The translations under genes and the position numbers were made by a program. From contig JACYLQ010000006.1 in assembly GCA_015272395.1 (NCBI GenBank), positions 90,197-154,196 of the forward strand: DNA of 64,000 nucleotides, in the 5' to 3' direction. A model generated the notes under the pieces. It was not told the DNA's origin, did not search any database, and worked only from the letters and a program-made list of their open reading frames with translations. This document shows, in pieces, positions 52,957 to 61,656 of the stretch; position 1 is the first letter of the stretch; every line of letters starts with the position of its first letter. The stretch comes from Calothrix sp. C42_A2020_038 (lineage in GTDB: Bacteria > Cyanobacteriota > Cyanobacteriia > Cyanobacteriales > Nostocaceae).

Positions 52957-53640
52957 TTAGCAAAATCCGCGTTTTTTTGGAAAAGATACACCTATGGAGC
53001 GATGAAAATCGTCTTGAACTTTGCGCGTTAGGCGCCGGGAAACTTGACGAACGATTTGGTTGAGTAAGCGGTCTCCGGTAGTTTGTATTAGAGAGTGAGG
53101 TAAACGCTGAATAAACTTGGGGAAATGAATATGAACTGCCAGATCTAATTCCCACTCAACTCCCGTAATTCCTGTAATGCCATCAGCAGAAACATCCTCG
53201 GCGCTCCGCTCGACTAACTGCAAACTGGCACGGTAGTCTACATCATATCCAGGCGGATTGTAATCAGGAATCGGTATTGTACGAATTCGATAGACACCTT
53301 GATCAGGTGGTAAAAGTTCCAAACCAATTTTTGGTTCTACTTCATAATTAAATGCGCCAAATCGTCCAATTACTAAAGCATAACCATTACTACCGAGTGG
53401 TTGAACCTTCATCGGTTCTGCACAACGTGTAAACCACTCCGAGTGACTATTCAAATACTCAGCGACAGTACGAGATGGGGCATACATATCCATACAGTCA
53501 CTGTAATGACCATAAAATATTGTTGGCTTATAGGAATCAGTATTTGAAATTACATCTTCTGTACTGACTAGACCTGACATTACAGACAATATTGGTTCCT
53601 CAGTCTCACTTGGTTCACACTCTTTGTCTTTGGACAGCAT
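52957..53640 (-). CDS. DUF1997 domain protein
   Basis: The ATG at 53640 follows an AGGAGGG ribosome site and gives 227 residues; 17 upstream codons in frame lack it. The domain is seen in ALVIGRFGAFNYEVEPKIGL, then YRIRTIPIPDYNPPGYDVDY and VHIHFPKFIQRLPHSLIQTT, the cyanobacterial/plant DUF1997 pattern. The family has no settled function, although plant homologues are plastid-targeted. The N-terminal 30 residues are acidic. The convergent gene is DUF4079. Confidence 0.85.
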   Translation of the reverse strand: MLSKDKECEPSETEEPILSVMSGLVSTEDVISNTDSYKPTIFYGHYSDCMDMYAPSRTVAEYLNSHSEWFTRCAEPMKVQPLGSNGYALVIGRFGAFNYEVEPKIGLELLPPDQGVYRIRTIPIPDYNPPGYDVDYRASLQLVERSAEDVSADGITGITGVEWELDLAVHIHFPKFIQRLPHSLIQTTGDRLLNQIVRQVSRRLTRKVQDDFHRSIGVSFPKKRGFC

Positions 53641-53823
53641 AAATTCCCTCCTGTATCCTTTATTCCCTTGCCCTTTATTAATCATTCCCATTTCTGAGGA
53701 AACGTTTCGTGCTAATTCCCCATTTTTACTAAAACCTTAAGAATTTGTAACAAATTTCATTTAATCTTATTAATAAGCGAAGTGAATCGAACATTTAATT
53801 AGTTTTCTAGGATAACGTTTATC

Positions 53824-54483
53824 ATGAAAGCTTTTGTAGCAGGTGCAACAGGAGAAACAGGTCGCCGCATAGTTCAAGAACTAGTTGCACGCAATATTCC
53901 AGTACGTGCTTTAGTCCGTGATATCGACAAAGCCAGAGGTATTCTCCCTCCCAGTGTTGAGTTGGTTCAAGGTGATGTTCTTCAACCTAATACCCTAGCA
54001 ACAGCAATCGGTGATAGTACAGTGTTACTGTGTGCCACTGGCGCCAAACCAAGTTTAGACCCGACCAGACCATATAAGGTAGATTTAGAAGGCACAAAAA
54101 ACTTGGTTGATGCAGCTAAAGGTAAAGGAATTGAGCATTTTGTCCTGGTTACTTCGCTGTGTACCTCGCTATTTTTTCACCCCCTAAATTTGTTTTGGTT
54201 AATTTTGGTGTGGAAGAAGCAAGCAGAAGAATACTTACAAAAAAGCGGTTTGACATATACAATTGTCCGTCCAGGTGGGCTGAAAAATGAAGACAACTCG
54301 GATGCAATTATCATGCAAACTGCTGACACATTATTCGAGGGTAGCATTCCTAGGCAAAAAGTGGCGCAGGTGTGTGTCGAAGCTCTATCAGAACCGAGCG
54401 CGCGTAATAAAATAGTCGAAATTGTTGCAAAGCCTGAAGCTGTATCAAAAGGTTTTGCCGATTTATTTGCCAGTGTCATATAA
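53824..54483 (+). CDS. NAD(P)-binding SDR protein, Ycf39-like
   Basis: The 219-residue protein is an atypical short-chain dehydrogenase: GATGETGRRIVQELVARNIP at the N-terminus, LVQGDVLQP and a VRPGGLKNED segment. Ycf39-type proteins bind NADPH, and in cyanobacteria Ycf39 helps load chlorophyll onto the D1 protein with high-light-inducible proteins. This protein is shorter and lacks a sure Ycf39-specific signature, so it could be another family 'NmrA-like' member. It ends 16 bases before the S-formylglutathione hydrolase gene and is probably cotranscribed with it. Confidence 0.8.
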   Translation: MKAFVAGATGETGRRIVQELVARNIPVRALVRDIDKARGILPPSVELVQGDVLQPNTLATAIGDSTVLLCATGAKPSLDPTRPYKVDLEGTKNLVDAAKGKGIEHFVLVTSLCTSLFFHPLNLFWLILVWKKQAEEYLQKSGLTYTIVRPGGLKNEDNSDAIIMQTADTLFEGSIPRQKVAQVCVEALSEPSARNKIVEIVAKPEAVSKGFADLFASVI

Positions 54484-54499
54484 AGGGAGCTACTACTCC

Positions 54500-55354
54500 A
54501 TGTCTCTCAGCCTGATCAATCAGTACAAATCCTTTGGTGGTAAGCTTGGTTTTTACTCGCATCTTTCCACTTCGTGCAACAGCGAAATGCGCTTTGCAGT
54601 ATACCAACCTCCTCAAGTACAGAAGTCTGTTCCTGTTTTGTACTTTCTCTCTGGTTTAACTGCTACACAAGAGAATTTCATGGTTAAGGCCAGCGCACAG
54701 AAATACGCCGCAGAATACGGGTTGATGCTTGTTGCACCTGATACTAGTCCCAGAAATACGGGAATTCCAGGTGAGGATGAAACTTGGGATTTTGGCTCTG
54801 GCGCCGGATTTTACGTTGATGCAACGCAATTACCTTGGTCTAAGCATTACAAAATGTACAGCTATGTAGTGGAAGAGTTACCAAATTTAATATCAGCCAA
54901 TTTTCCTATAGACACAAATAAACAAGGTATTTTCGGACACTCGATGGGAGGACACGGGGCACTAATTTGCGCTCTCAGAAATCCGCAAAAATTTAAGTCA
55001 TTATCAGCATTTGCACCAATTGTGGCGCCGATGCAATGTCCTTGGGGAGAAAAGATTTTAACTGGTTATTTGGGTGAAGATAAAGAAAACTGGCGCCAGT
55101 ACGATGCAAGTCAGCTCGTTAGACAATACAAATATCACGGAAATATTCTGATTGACCAAGGTACAGAAGATGAATACTTAGCAGAGGAGTTAAAACCGCA
55201 ATTATTCGAGCAAGCTTGTCAAGAAGTTAATCAATCTTTAACTTTGCGCTATCAAGATGGGTATGACCATAGTTATTATTTCATCGCTAGTTTTATAGAA
55301 GACCACATCAAACATCATGTTCAAGAATTAGATTATGTGGACAACGTTACGTAA
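54500..55354 (+). CDS. S-formylglutathione hydrolase
   Basis: The ATG at 54500 starts the conserved MSLSLINQYKSFGGKLGFYS; a frame extending upstream to 54422 overlaps the previous gene. The 284-residue alpha/beta hydrolase hydrolyses S-formylglutathione to formate and glutathione in formaldehyde detoxification. The nucleophile elbow is GHSMGGHGA with Ser148, and the acid and histidine are in TEDEY and DGYDHSYYF. Its usual partner, glutathione-dependent formaldehyde dehydrogenase, is not next to it. AAAGGGAGC lies just before the start. Confidence 0.92.
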   Translation: MSLSLINQYKSFGGKLGFYSHLSTSCNSEMRFAVYQPPQVQKSVPVLYFLSGLTATQENFMVKASAQKYAAEYGLMLVAPDTSPRNTGIPGEDETWDFGSGAGFYVDATQLPWSKHYKMYSYVVEELPNLISANFPIDTNKQGIFGHSMGGHGALICALRNPQKFKSLSAFAPIVAPMQCPWGEKILTGYLGEDKENWRQYDASQLVRQYKYHGNILIDQGTEDEYLAEELKPQLFEQACQEVNQSLTLRYQDGYDHSYYFIASFIEDHIKHHVQELDYVDNVT

Positions 55355-55359
55355 AACCT

Positions 55360-55510
55360 AACCCACACCAGTTCGCTCAAGTTGGGAAACCCTTCCTGTG
55401 CGACTGCCCCTAACAGAGTTTCCTTGGATAATAGAGTACAATTGTTCCCCTATCCTTATAGGAGAGGGGTTGGGGGAGAGGTTTACTAGAGGGGTATCAT
55501 GTATATTTTT
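55360..55510. repeat. CCTAACCC / GGAGAGG compound repeat
   Basis: It starts ACCTAACCCACACCAG and contains TATAGGAGAGGGGTTGGGGG and a final TCATGTATATTTTTAGAG; the GGAGAGGGGTTGGGGGAGAGG block is also at 32710. It separates convergent genes. Confidence 0.55.
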
Positions 55511-55516
55511 AGAGTT

Positions 55517-57022
55517 TTAAAACATCCTCTTAGACGTGATGTCTCTACATGTTTGAACATCTGCACAATGTTCTAAAAATCTTTGTGGTATTTCCGGAGA
55601 ACTTCCCCAATGTTGATGAATATAAGAAGCGTGGAGATTAAATTGTGTACTCCAGCCTTCAAAACCTGTAAATTCTTCTGTGTCAACACGATAAGTTTCA
55701 AATACAGGTGTCTCCGACTTGGATAGTAAGCGGGAGCGATGAAATTCATGTCCATATATTACTGTACCTGCATCGACAAGAAAATTCTTTTGTAAGGTTA
55801 CAGCCCGTCGATAACCTAAAGTTAAGCGCTTATCCATCATGGCTTGAGTTGGTAATACTCCTACCATCGGCCAAGGTCTACCCTCAAAATCGATAATTTC
55901 TTGACATAGGTACATCAAACCACCACACTCAGCAATAGTGGGTATTCCTGTTATAATAGCAGATTTCACTGCATTGCAGGCACCTCTATTATTAGATAAT
56001 TGTTGAGCAAATACTTCTGGAAATCCACCACCAAGATACATTCCGTGAATATCTTTGGGAAAATCATCTTTGAGTGGACTCCAGAAGACTAATTCGGCAC
56101 CTAATTTTTGTAGTAAATCTAAATTATCTTGATAATAAAAATTAAAAGCAGCATCTAATGCGACAGCAATTTTAACCACCCCACTCCCACTGGTTTGTGT
56201 CATTAATTTTGGTGGTATAAATGATTTCTTGTGGGTCAGGCATCCTTGGTTGACAAACAGAACAGACATCCTTGCCTGTTCTACAACGCCCCAAAACTGA
56301 TGACATGAACCACTACCTTTACCCGTTGACAGAGAGGAGTTGGGTATGGATGGGGTGAGTAGTTTTAGTAATGCTTCCCAGTCAAAACAATTGGCGCCTA
56401 AAAGAGCAAGTCGAGAGATAATAGTATTAAGTTCTGGTAACTCGGAAGTAGGTACTAAACCCAAGTGGCGGTCGGGAATTGAGATATTATCCTCACGCCG
56501 CAATACACCTAGAATTTTTGTTTGTAATGGTAGCGCGTTTTTGAGTAAGTCAAGATGGCGGTCGCTACCTACCCGGTTGAGAATGATACCAGCAATATTA
56601 ATATTTGGGTCAAGTGTACAATAACCATGCACAATTGCAGCCACTGAACCCGATAGACGACTACAATCAACCACTAAAACTACAGGTATGTTTAATAACT
56701 TAGAAATATGTGCTGTACTAGCAAGAACGGTTCCATTCCCAACCCCATCAAATAATCCCATTACCCCTTCTACTAAAGCAAAATCAACTTCTTGACAATG
56801 ATGGAGAAAACATTGTTTGACATAAGCTTCAGAAGTGATTATGGGGTCTAAATTTCGACATGCCCTACCAGTTATATAACGATGAAACATTGGGTCAATA
56901 TAATCAGGTCCAACTTTATAGGATTGTACGGTGTAATTTTTTTGACATAAATAAGCGAGTAGGGCGAGCGTGACTGTAGTCTTGCCCACCCCACTACGTT
57001 CTCCAGCAATGATTAAAGACAT
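55517..57022 (-). CDS. cobB: Cobyrinate a,c-diamide synthase with an inserted repeat segment
   Basis: CobB/CbiA amidates cobyrinate at side chains a and c using ATP and glutamine in cobalamin biosynthesis. The 501 residues have an N-terminal P-loop domain (GERSGVGKTTVTLALLA, KVGPDYIDPMFH) and a class I glutamine amidotransferase domain with Cys in AECGGLMYL and His in LHASYIHQH. Between the domains, residues about 237-278 (bases 56189-56314) are not part of the family: they are a MITE-like element that keeps the frame for 42 codons. Domains and motifs are otherwise intact, so the enzyme may still work. I saw no cobalamin riboswitch before it. Confidence 0.92.
   Translation of the reverse strand: MSLIIAGERSGVGKTTVTLALLAYLCQKNYTVQSYKVGPDYIDPMFHRYITGRACRNLDPIITSEAYVKQCFLHHCQEVDFALVEGVMGLFDGVGNGTVLASTAHISKLLNIPVVLVVDCSRLSGSVAAIVHGYCTLDPNINIAGIILNRVGSDRHLDLLKNALPLQTKILGVLRREDNISIPDRHLGLVPTSELPELNTIISRLALLGANCFDWEALLKLLTPSIPNSSLSTGKGSGSCHQFWGVVEQARMSVLFVNQGCLTHKKSFIPPKLMTQTSGSGVVKIAVALDAAFNFYYQDNLDLLQKLGAELVFWSPLKDDFPKDIHGMYLGGGFPEVFAQQLSNNRGACNAVKSAIITGIPTIAECGGLMYLCQEIIDFEGRPWPMVGVLPTQAMMDKRLTLGYRRAVTLQKNFLVDAGTVIYGHEFHRSRLLSKSETPVFETYRVDTEEFTGFEGWSTQFNLHASYIHQHWGSSPEIPQRFLEHCADVQTCRDITSKRMF
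56189..56314. mobile_element. MITE-like element inside the cobB gene
   Basis: The ends CTGGTTTGTGTCATTAATTT and ACTGATGACATGAACCACT are inverted copies with about 20 of 24 matching bases, and the inner TCTTGTGGGTCAGGCATCC is shared with the copy at 9083. The 126-base insert equals 42 codons and is open in the cobB frame. It is an apparent insertion into the linker between the two CobB domains. Confidence 0.7.
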
Positions 57023-57089
57023 AGGGATTTTGGATTTTGGACTTTAGATTTTAGATTAATCTAAAATTCAAAATCTAAAATCTAAAATT
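57018..57089. repeat. STRR heptamer cluster between opcA and cobB
   Basis: GGATTTTGGATTTTGGACTT and, inverted, AAATCTAAAATCTAAAATTT are units of the GATTTTA heptanucleotide (STRR) repeat, meeting as a palindrome around TTAGATTAATCTAA. The cluster fills the gap between the cobB start and the opcA stop. Confidence 0.7.
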
Positions 57090-58463
57090 TTACTCTTCGG
57101 TGCTGAATCCAAGTTTCAGAATTTGTGCTGTGACAGCAAGACTTTCTTCCAAAAGTGCCTCATGCCCCCAGCGTTGTACTTGTTGACTAAGTAGAGCTTC
57201 AGCTTTTTGTTCTGAAAGCGAGCTAACTTGTTGGAATAAGCCTGTAGACTGGGCGCCACCTTGAGTTTCCATCCGCATACAACCACCTGTTTCGGAGCAG
57301 ATGAGTGTACCGCAGTCAGCATTGATATTTGTTGAACTTAAGCGTAGTGCGATTAAATCACCGGGAATATCGCCACCGTCTCCGGTGGGAACACCTGCTA
57401 ATTCAACTTCTATGTGTCGTTGGTCGCTAGAAAGAAACTTGATTTTGGTGATATCGTAATCACCTTTTTCGTGTTGATAACCAACAGGTTTCCAATTTAA
57501 ACGACTAGCTAACCAACCTAGAAATAGTAATGCTTGTACTGGACTAGCTTTTTCATAATCTATATTTACGCGGTCAACTTCAGTCAAAGCTGCACGACGG
57601 TTAGGTGGGTCATAAGCTTCTGCTGTTAGCTCTTGCCATCCAGAAATACGGCGCCAGTTTAAATCTGCAAGAGGTATACCACTTTCTACTAACGCTTGTA
57701 AATTAAGTAGGTCTTTTTCAGGCTCATTGAAATAGCAAGAGTCAACAATTACGTTATTACAAACAGCCGACAATCGTTTAAACAGAGAGTTATTGGGGTC
57801 GGGTGTTGCTTTCCACCACAGGAATTTCGGTAAACCACCTATTAACAATGCAGGTATCATCCCACCGATACGTTCGAGTGCGGTAGCAGTACCTGTTAGC
57901 GTGATGTATTCGCAGCAAACAAGCGCGTTTGATGATTGTTTATGGATGGGACAGTAAGCAGCAACTTGTGCTTTTACACCTTCATCAGTTCCTGCGACTG
58001 GAGACAGAGTGACGATACGACAAGGGTTACGAAGTGCGATTTCATCAGCAATACGAGGGCTTTTTGAATCTGCACCATATGTGACAGCTTCAGAAATTGT
58101 TCCGGAAGCTTTACCTTTAGCTAATTCTCCGCGCAGTACAGTCAAGGTATCTGGGGTTGGGGTTCCAGTTTCTGGTATTTTATAAGCTTTTTGAGCTTCA
58201 CGTAACGCGGCTTGGGTTTGTGGTCCCAAGATGCCATCGATCGGGCCAGTATAAAAACCTAACGCTGCTAAAAGTTGTTGTGTTTCTTCTGGTTCGTAGA
58301 CGACTAAGGTAAAAGTTGTCGCACGAGTTGCCGCAGGCAAAGCACCATCTTCACCTGCCATACCGTAACTTTGCCAAATTTGCCCTAATTCTGCTTCGAT
58401 TTCAGTTAGCGAAACATCTTTAGGCGCCTGAAGTGAATAAATTGTAGGAGCTTGGGAAACCAT
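57090..58463 (-). CDS. opcA: Glucose-6-phosphate dehydrogenase assembly protein OpcA
   Basis: OpcA is required to activate G6PDH (Zwf) in filamentous cyanobacteria. The 457 residues match the family (AQVAAYCPIHKQSSNALVCC, PKFLWWKATPDPN, RRAALTEVDRVNIDYE). Residues about 60-105 form a peptidoglycan-binding-like segment (LLAALGFYTGPIDGILGPQT) that lies near the N-terminus as an insertion. Cys389 and Cys395, in CSETGGC, correspond to the redox pair through which thioredoxin tunes OpcA in Anabaena (recalled from the literature). The gene follows zwf in transcription order with an STRR-rich gap. Confidence 0.93.
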   Translation of the reverse strand: MVSQAPTIYSLQAPKDVSLTEIEAELGQIWQSYGMAGEDGALPAATRATTFTLVVYEPEETQQLLAALGFYTGPIDGILGPQTQAALREAQKAYKIPETGTPTPDTLTVLRGELAKGKASGTISEAVTYGADSKSPRIADEIALRNPCRIVTLSPVAGTDEGVKAQVAAYCPIHKQSSNALVCCEYITLTGTATALERIGGMIPALLIGGLPKFLWWKATPDPNNSLFKRLSAVCNNVIVDSCYFNEPEKDLLNLQALVESGIPLADLNWRRISGWQELTAEAYDPPNRRAALTEVDRVNIDYEKASPVQALLFLGWLASRLNWKPVGYQHEKGDYDITKIKFLSSDQRHIEVELAGVPTGDGGDIPGDLIALRLSSTNINADCGTLICSETGGCMRMETQGGAQSTGLFQQVSSLSEQKAEALLSQQVQRWGHEALLEESLAVTAQILKLGFSTEE

Positions 58464-58474
58464 AACGAATAAAT

Positions 58475-58545
58475 AGATTTTGGATTTTAGATTATTTGAT
58501 TTTAGATTTTAGATTTTAGATTTTAGATTTTAGATTTTAGATTGC
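58475..58545. repeat. STRR tandem array of GATTTTA heptamers
   Basis: Six perfect GATTTTA units stand in a row at 58498-58539, flanked by degenerate units. This is the classic short tandemly repeated repetitive (STRR) sequence of heterocystous cyanobacteria. It lies between zwf and opcA. Confidence 0.85.
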
Positions 58546-58664
58546 TTTTTTAGTTGCTACTTAATGTTAGTTATTGTCAATCAATTATTTTTATTTCAAT
58601 AACCACTCACAAGCAAAAATCAACTGTTCTTCAATCTAAAATCCAAAATCCCAAATCTAAAATC

Positions 58665-60194
58665 CTAGAGTCTTCTCCAGCGACGACCGTCACGGTTAAT
58701 CAATAGTTCAGCTTCAACAGGTTCCCAGGTACCAGCTTCGTATTGAGGAATTGTTGCAGGGTCAGTGGGTGTATCCCAGACAGAGAGTGCTGGTGTTACC
58801 ACTTGCCATGCAGCTTCTACTTCGTCACCGCGAGTAAATAGAGTTTGGTCACCCATCATGCAATCTAAAAACAGACGGTCGTAGGCATCTGAAGTTGCTT
58901 CGATACCAAACGAACCGTAGCTGAAATCCATATCTACTGAACGAGTACGGAAGTCGGCTCCCGGCATTTTGACTTCAAACCGTAGCGAAATCCCTTCGTT
59001 CGGCTGAATTCGCATTGCCAAAACGTTAGCGTTTACTTGTTGAGCAGCTGATTGAAAAATACGTGAGGGAACTTCGCGGAAGTGGATAGATATTTCGCTA
59101 ACCTTTTTCGGCATTCGCTTTCCGGTTCTTAGGTAGAAGGGGACACCTTGCCAACGCCAGTTATCGATGACAAATTTCATCGCCACAAAAGTGGGGGTTG
59201 TAGAATTCGGATTAACTCCTGGTTCTTCACGATACCCTGCTACTTGCTTACCTTTCATCCAGCCTGCGCTGTATTGTCCGCGTATCGCTGATAAATCTAA
59301 GTTGTGAATATCAGCTAATCGTGTAGCTTGTAATACTTTAACTTTCTCTGTACGGATACTTTCAGCATCCATTGCGTTCGGCGCCTCCATTGCGGTCATA
59401 CAGTAAAGTTGCATGAGGTGGTTTTGCAACATATCCCGTAAGGCACCGGAGGATTCATAATAACCAGCCCGGTCTTCTACACCAACAGTTTCAGCAACGG
59501 TAATTTGTACGTGGTCTACAAAACGACGGTTCCATAAAGGTTCAAAAATGGCATTGGCGAAACGGAATACCAACAAATTTTGAACTGTGTCTTTACCTAA
59601 ATAGTGGTCAATACGGTAAACTTGGTTTTCTTTGCAGTGTTTTTGTACTACAACGTTCAGGCTTTTTGCGGTTGCCAAGTCTCGACCAAAAGGTTTTTCA
59701 ATCACCAAACGATGCTTGTAGGGGTCTTCGAGCATTTTAGCCGTACCAAGCTGTTTGATGGCTTCGGCGAATAAATTAGGAGAAAGGGAGAGGTAGAACA
59801 TGCGATTACCGCGCGTTCCCCGCTTTTCATCAAGTTCGCTCAGAAATTTTTTTAGTTTCTGATAATCTTCAGGGTTGTCAGTATTACCGGAGCAGTAAAA
59901 CAAACCTTGAGAAAAGTCCTGCCAGAGTTCCTCTGGATGTACACCACCATGAGCTTCTTCCATACCCTTCCGCATTTGCTCACGGAAGTATTCGTGTGTC
60001 CACTCGCGACGTGCAACTCCAACGATGGTAGTTTCAGGTGGAATGCGTCGTTCTTTTCGTAGTTTGTATAAGGATGGTACAAGTTTACGCCAAGTCAAGT
60101 CTCCGGAGGCACCGAAGATAATAATGATTTGGGGTTCGGGCATTCCTTGTTGTTGCAGACCAACCCGCAAAGGATTTTCTAGCAGACTGACCAT
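58665..60194 (-). CDS. zwf: Glucose-6-phosphate 1-dehydrogenase
   Basis: The enzyme oxidises glucose 6-phosphate with NADP+, the entry step of the oxidative pentose phosphate pathway. The 509 residues have the NADP fold [20 protein letters not shown], the active-site RIDHYLGKD with its catalytic His and Lys, and a complete C-terminal domain through GRRWRRL. Length is normal. The cluster fbp-tal-zwf-opcA in this order is typical of Nostoc, where it supports nitrogen-fixing heterocysts. STRR repeats flank the gene on both sides. Confidence 0.97.
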   Translation of the reverse strand: MVSLLENPLRVGLQQQGMPEPQIIIIFGASGDLTWRKLVPSLYKLRKERRIPPETTIVGVARREWTHEYFREQMRKGMEEAHGGVHPEELWQDFSQGLFYCSGNTDNPEDYQKLKKFLSELDEKRGTRGNRMFYLSLSPNLFAEAIKQLGTAKMLEDPYKHRLVIEKPFGRDLATAKSLNVVVQKHCKENQVYRIDHYLGKDTVQNLLVFRFANAIFEPLWNRRFVDHVQITVAETVGVEDRAGYYESSGALRDMLQNHLMQLYCMTAMEAPNAMDAESIRTEKVKVLQATRLADIHNLDLSAIRGQYSAGWMKGKQVAGYREEPGVNPNSTTPTFVAMKFVIDNWRWQGVPFYLRTGKRMPKKVSEISIHFREVPSRIFQSAAQQVNANVLAMRIQPNEGISLRFEVKMPGADFRTRSVDMDFSYGSFGIEATSDAYDRLFLDCMMGDQTLFTRGDEVEAAWQVVTPALSVWDTPTDPATIPQYEAGTWEPVEAELLINRDGRRWRRL

Positions 60195-60196
60195 AA

Positions 60197-60352
60197 AGAT
60201 TTTCGATTTTAGATTTTAGATTTTGGATTAGAGGTTAGGGGATAAAGGATAGGAGGTAGGGAATTAGGATTATTGAGTTAGAGTGCGCGCGATTATCCAA
60301 CTGTTCCTTGTTTCCTACTGCCTAATCTCTAGCCTCTAGCCCCTAGTTCTTG
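60197..60352. repeat. STRR and inverted repeat between tal and zwf
   Basis: GATTTTAGATTTTAGATTTT runs into GGATTAGAGGTTAGGGGAT, and the far side CTAATCTCTAGCCTCTAGCC is roughly inverted, so the 160-base gap can fold into a large stem. It may modulate transcript continuity within the operon. Confidence 0.6.
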
Positions 60353-60356
60353 TTTC

Positions 60357-61502
60357 TTACACAGGAGACAATAGCTTAATTTTGTCTTCTAAAGAGTTCA
60401 TCAATGACTCAAAAGGTTTGACAAACTTTTCGATACCGTCAGTGAGAAGTTCATCCATAACAGTATCTATGTTGATATTGATGTCCGGGTCTTTCAGACT
60501 ATCAATGAGTTGGTAAGCTTCTTCAACACGAGTTTCAATACGGTTTGCAACGTCACAATGGTCGCTACAAGCCTCGATTGTTACTGGTGGTAAAGTATTA
60601 ACGGTTTCTGGACCAATCAATTCATCAACGTACATGACATCACTGTAATTGGGGTCTTTCGTGCTTGTACTTGCCCATAGCAACCGTTGTACATTTGCAC
60701 CCTTTGCTGCTAAAGCTTGCCAGCGTTCACTTTGCGCAATTTTCTTGTATTCTTGGTATGCGATTTTGGCGTTTGCAATTGCAACTTTTCCTTTAACCGC
60801 TTTGAGTTTAGCTTCTAGGGCGATGTCATCTATCCCTTTTTTTAGTTTGGCATCGATTTTGCCATCAATGTTGCTATCGATTCGGCTAAGGAAGAAACTC
60901 GCCACAGAAGAAATTTTGTTAATATCATTACCTTCTGCTAAACGTTTTTCTAAACCACGAATGTACGCCCAAGCAGTATTAACATAACTTTGTACTGCAA
61001 ATAACAGTGTCACGTTAACGTTAATCCCTTCTGATATTACCTGTTCAACTGCAGGCAACCCGGCTTCTGTTCCGGGAATCTTAATCATTAGGTTTTCTTT
61101 GCCGATTTCTTGGAAGTAGCGACGAGCTTCTTTGATTGTTGCTTCAGTATCGTGGGCAATAGTAGGTGGGACTTCTATACTTACATACCCATCCAAACCA
61201 TGTGTCGCATCATACACTGGGTGTAAAATATCACATGCATCGCGAATGTCTTTAAATACCAGCGACTCGTAAATTTTATATGTAGGTAAGCCTGCACGAA
61301 TACCTGCCTCAATATCAGCATCGTAAATTGCATTACCGTTAATCGCTTTCTCAAAAATCGCTGGGTTTGAGGTAATTCCAGAAATACCTTGGTTTTCTAC
61401 TAGGTTTTTGAGTTCTCCTGATTGAACAATATCTCTAGTCAAATTATCCATCCAGATACTTTGACCATAGTTTTTAATTTCTAGTAGTTGATTGGTTGCC
61501 AT
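60357..61502 (-). CDS. tal: Transaldolase
   Basis: The ATG at 61502 follows GAGG and gives 381 residues; four earlier in-frame codons are not conserved. Transaldolase moves a dihydroxyacetone unit in the nonoxidative pentose phosphate pathway. It has the Schiff-base lysine in LMIKIPGTEAG, plus SIWMDNLTRD and ITSNPAIFEKAI near the N-terminus and FLSRIDSNID. This longer, two-part type (TalB-like, subfamily with a C-terminal extension) is found in cyanobacteria and actinobacteria. It lies between zwf and fbp. Confidence 0.95.
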   Translation of the reverse strand: MATNQLLEIKNYGQSIWMDNLTRDIVQSGELKNLVENQGISGITSNPAIFEKAINGNAIYDADIEAGIRAGLPTYKIYESLVFKDIRDACDILHPVYDATHGLDGYVSIEVPPTIAHDTEATIKEARRYFQEIGKENLMIKIPGTEAGLPAVEQVISEGINVNVTLLFAVQSYVNTAWAYIRGLEKRLAEGNDINKISSVASFFLSRIDSNIDGKIDAKLKKGIDDIALEAKLKAVKGKVAIANAKIAYQEYKKIAQSERWQALAAKGANVQRLLWASTSTKDPNYSDVMYVDELIGPETVNTLPPVTIEACSDHCDVANRIETRVEEAYQLIDSLKDPDININIDTVMDELLTDGIEKFVKPFESLMNSLEDKIKLLSPV

Positions 61503-61564
61503 AATTGACCTCAAAGATTGCTAATTAATCCGCTATAGCCACCTCAAGGAATAATTTCTGGTCA

Positions 61565-61656
61565 ATTTTAAAGACGCGACATGTGAGCCACCTCGCCCTT
61601 GCAAACTGGCGCCACTTTGTAGGAAGTGGCGAACCTTACAGGTTCGCGTCTTTACG
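61565..61656. repeat. AAAGACGCGA / TCGCGTCTTT inverted repeat
   Basis: The ends TAAAGACGCGA and TCGCGTCTTTA are exact inverted copies (11 bp) around CACCTCGCCC...GTGGCGAACC. It belongs to the GACGCG repeat group and lies between fbp and tal. Confidence 0.6.

Noticed and set aside
55517..57200. Cobalamin riboswitch upstream of cobB
   Set aside because: The upstream gap is only STRR repeats and none of the conserved B12-box sequence was recognised.
58475..58545. Tandem repeat as a CRISPR array
   Set aside because: The units are adjacent heptamers without spacers, typical of STRR sequences.
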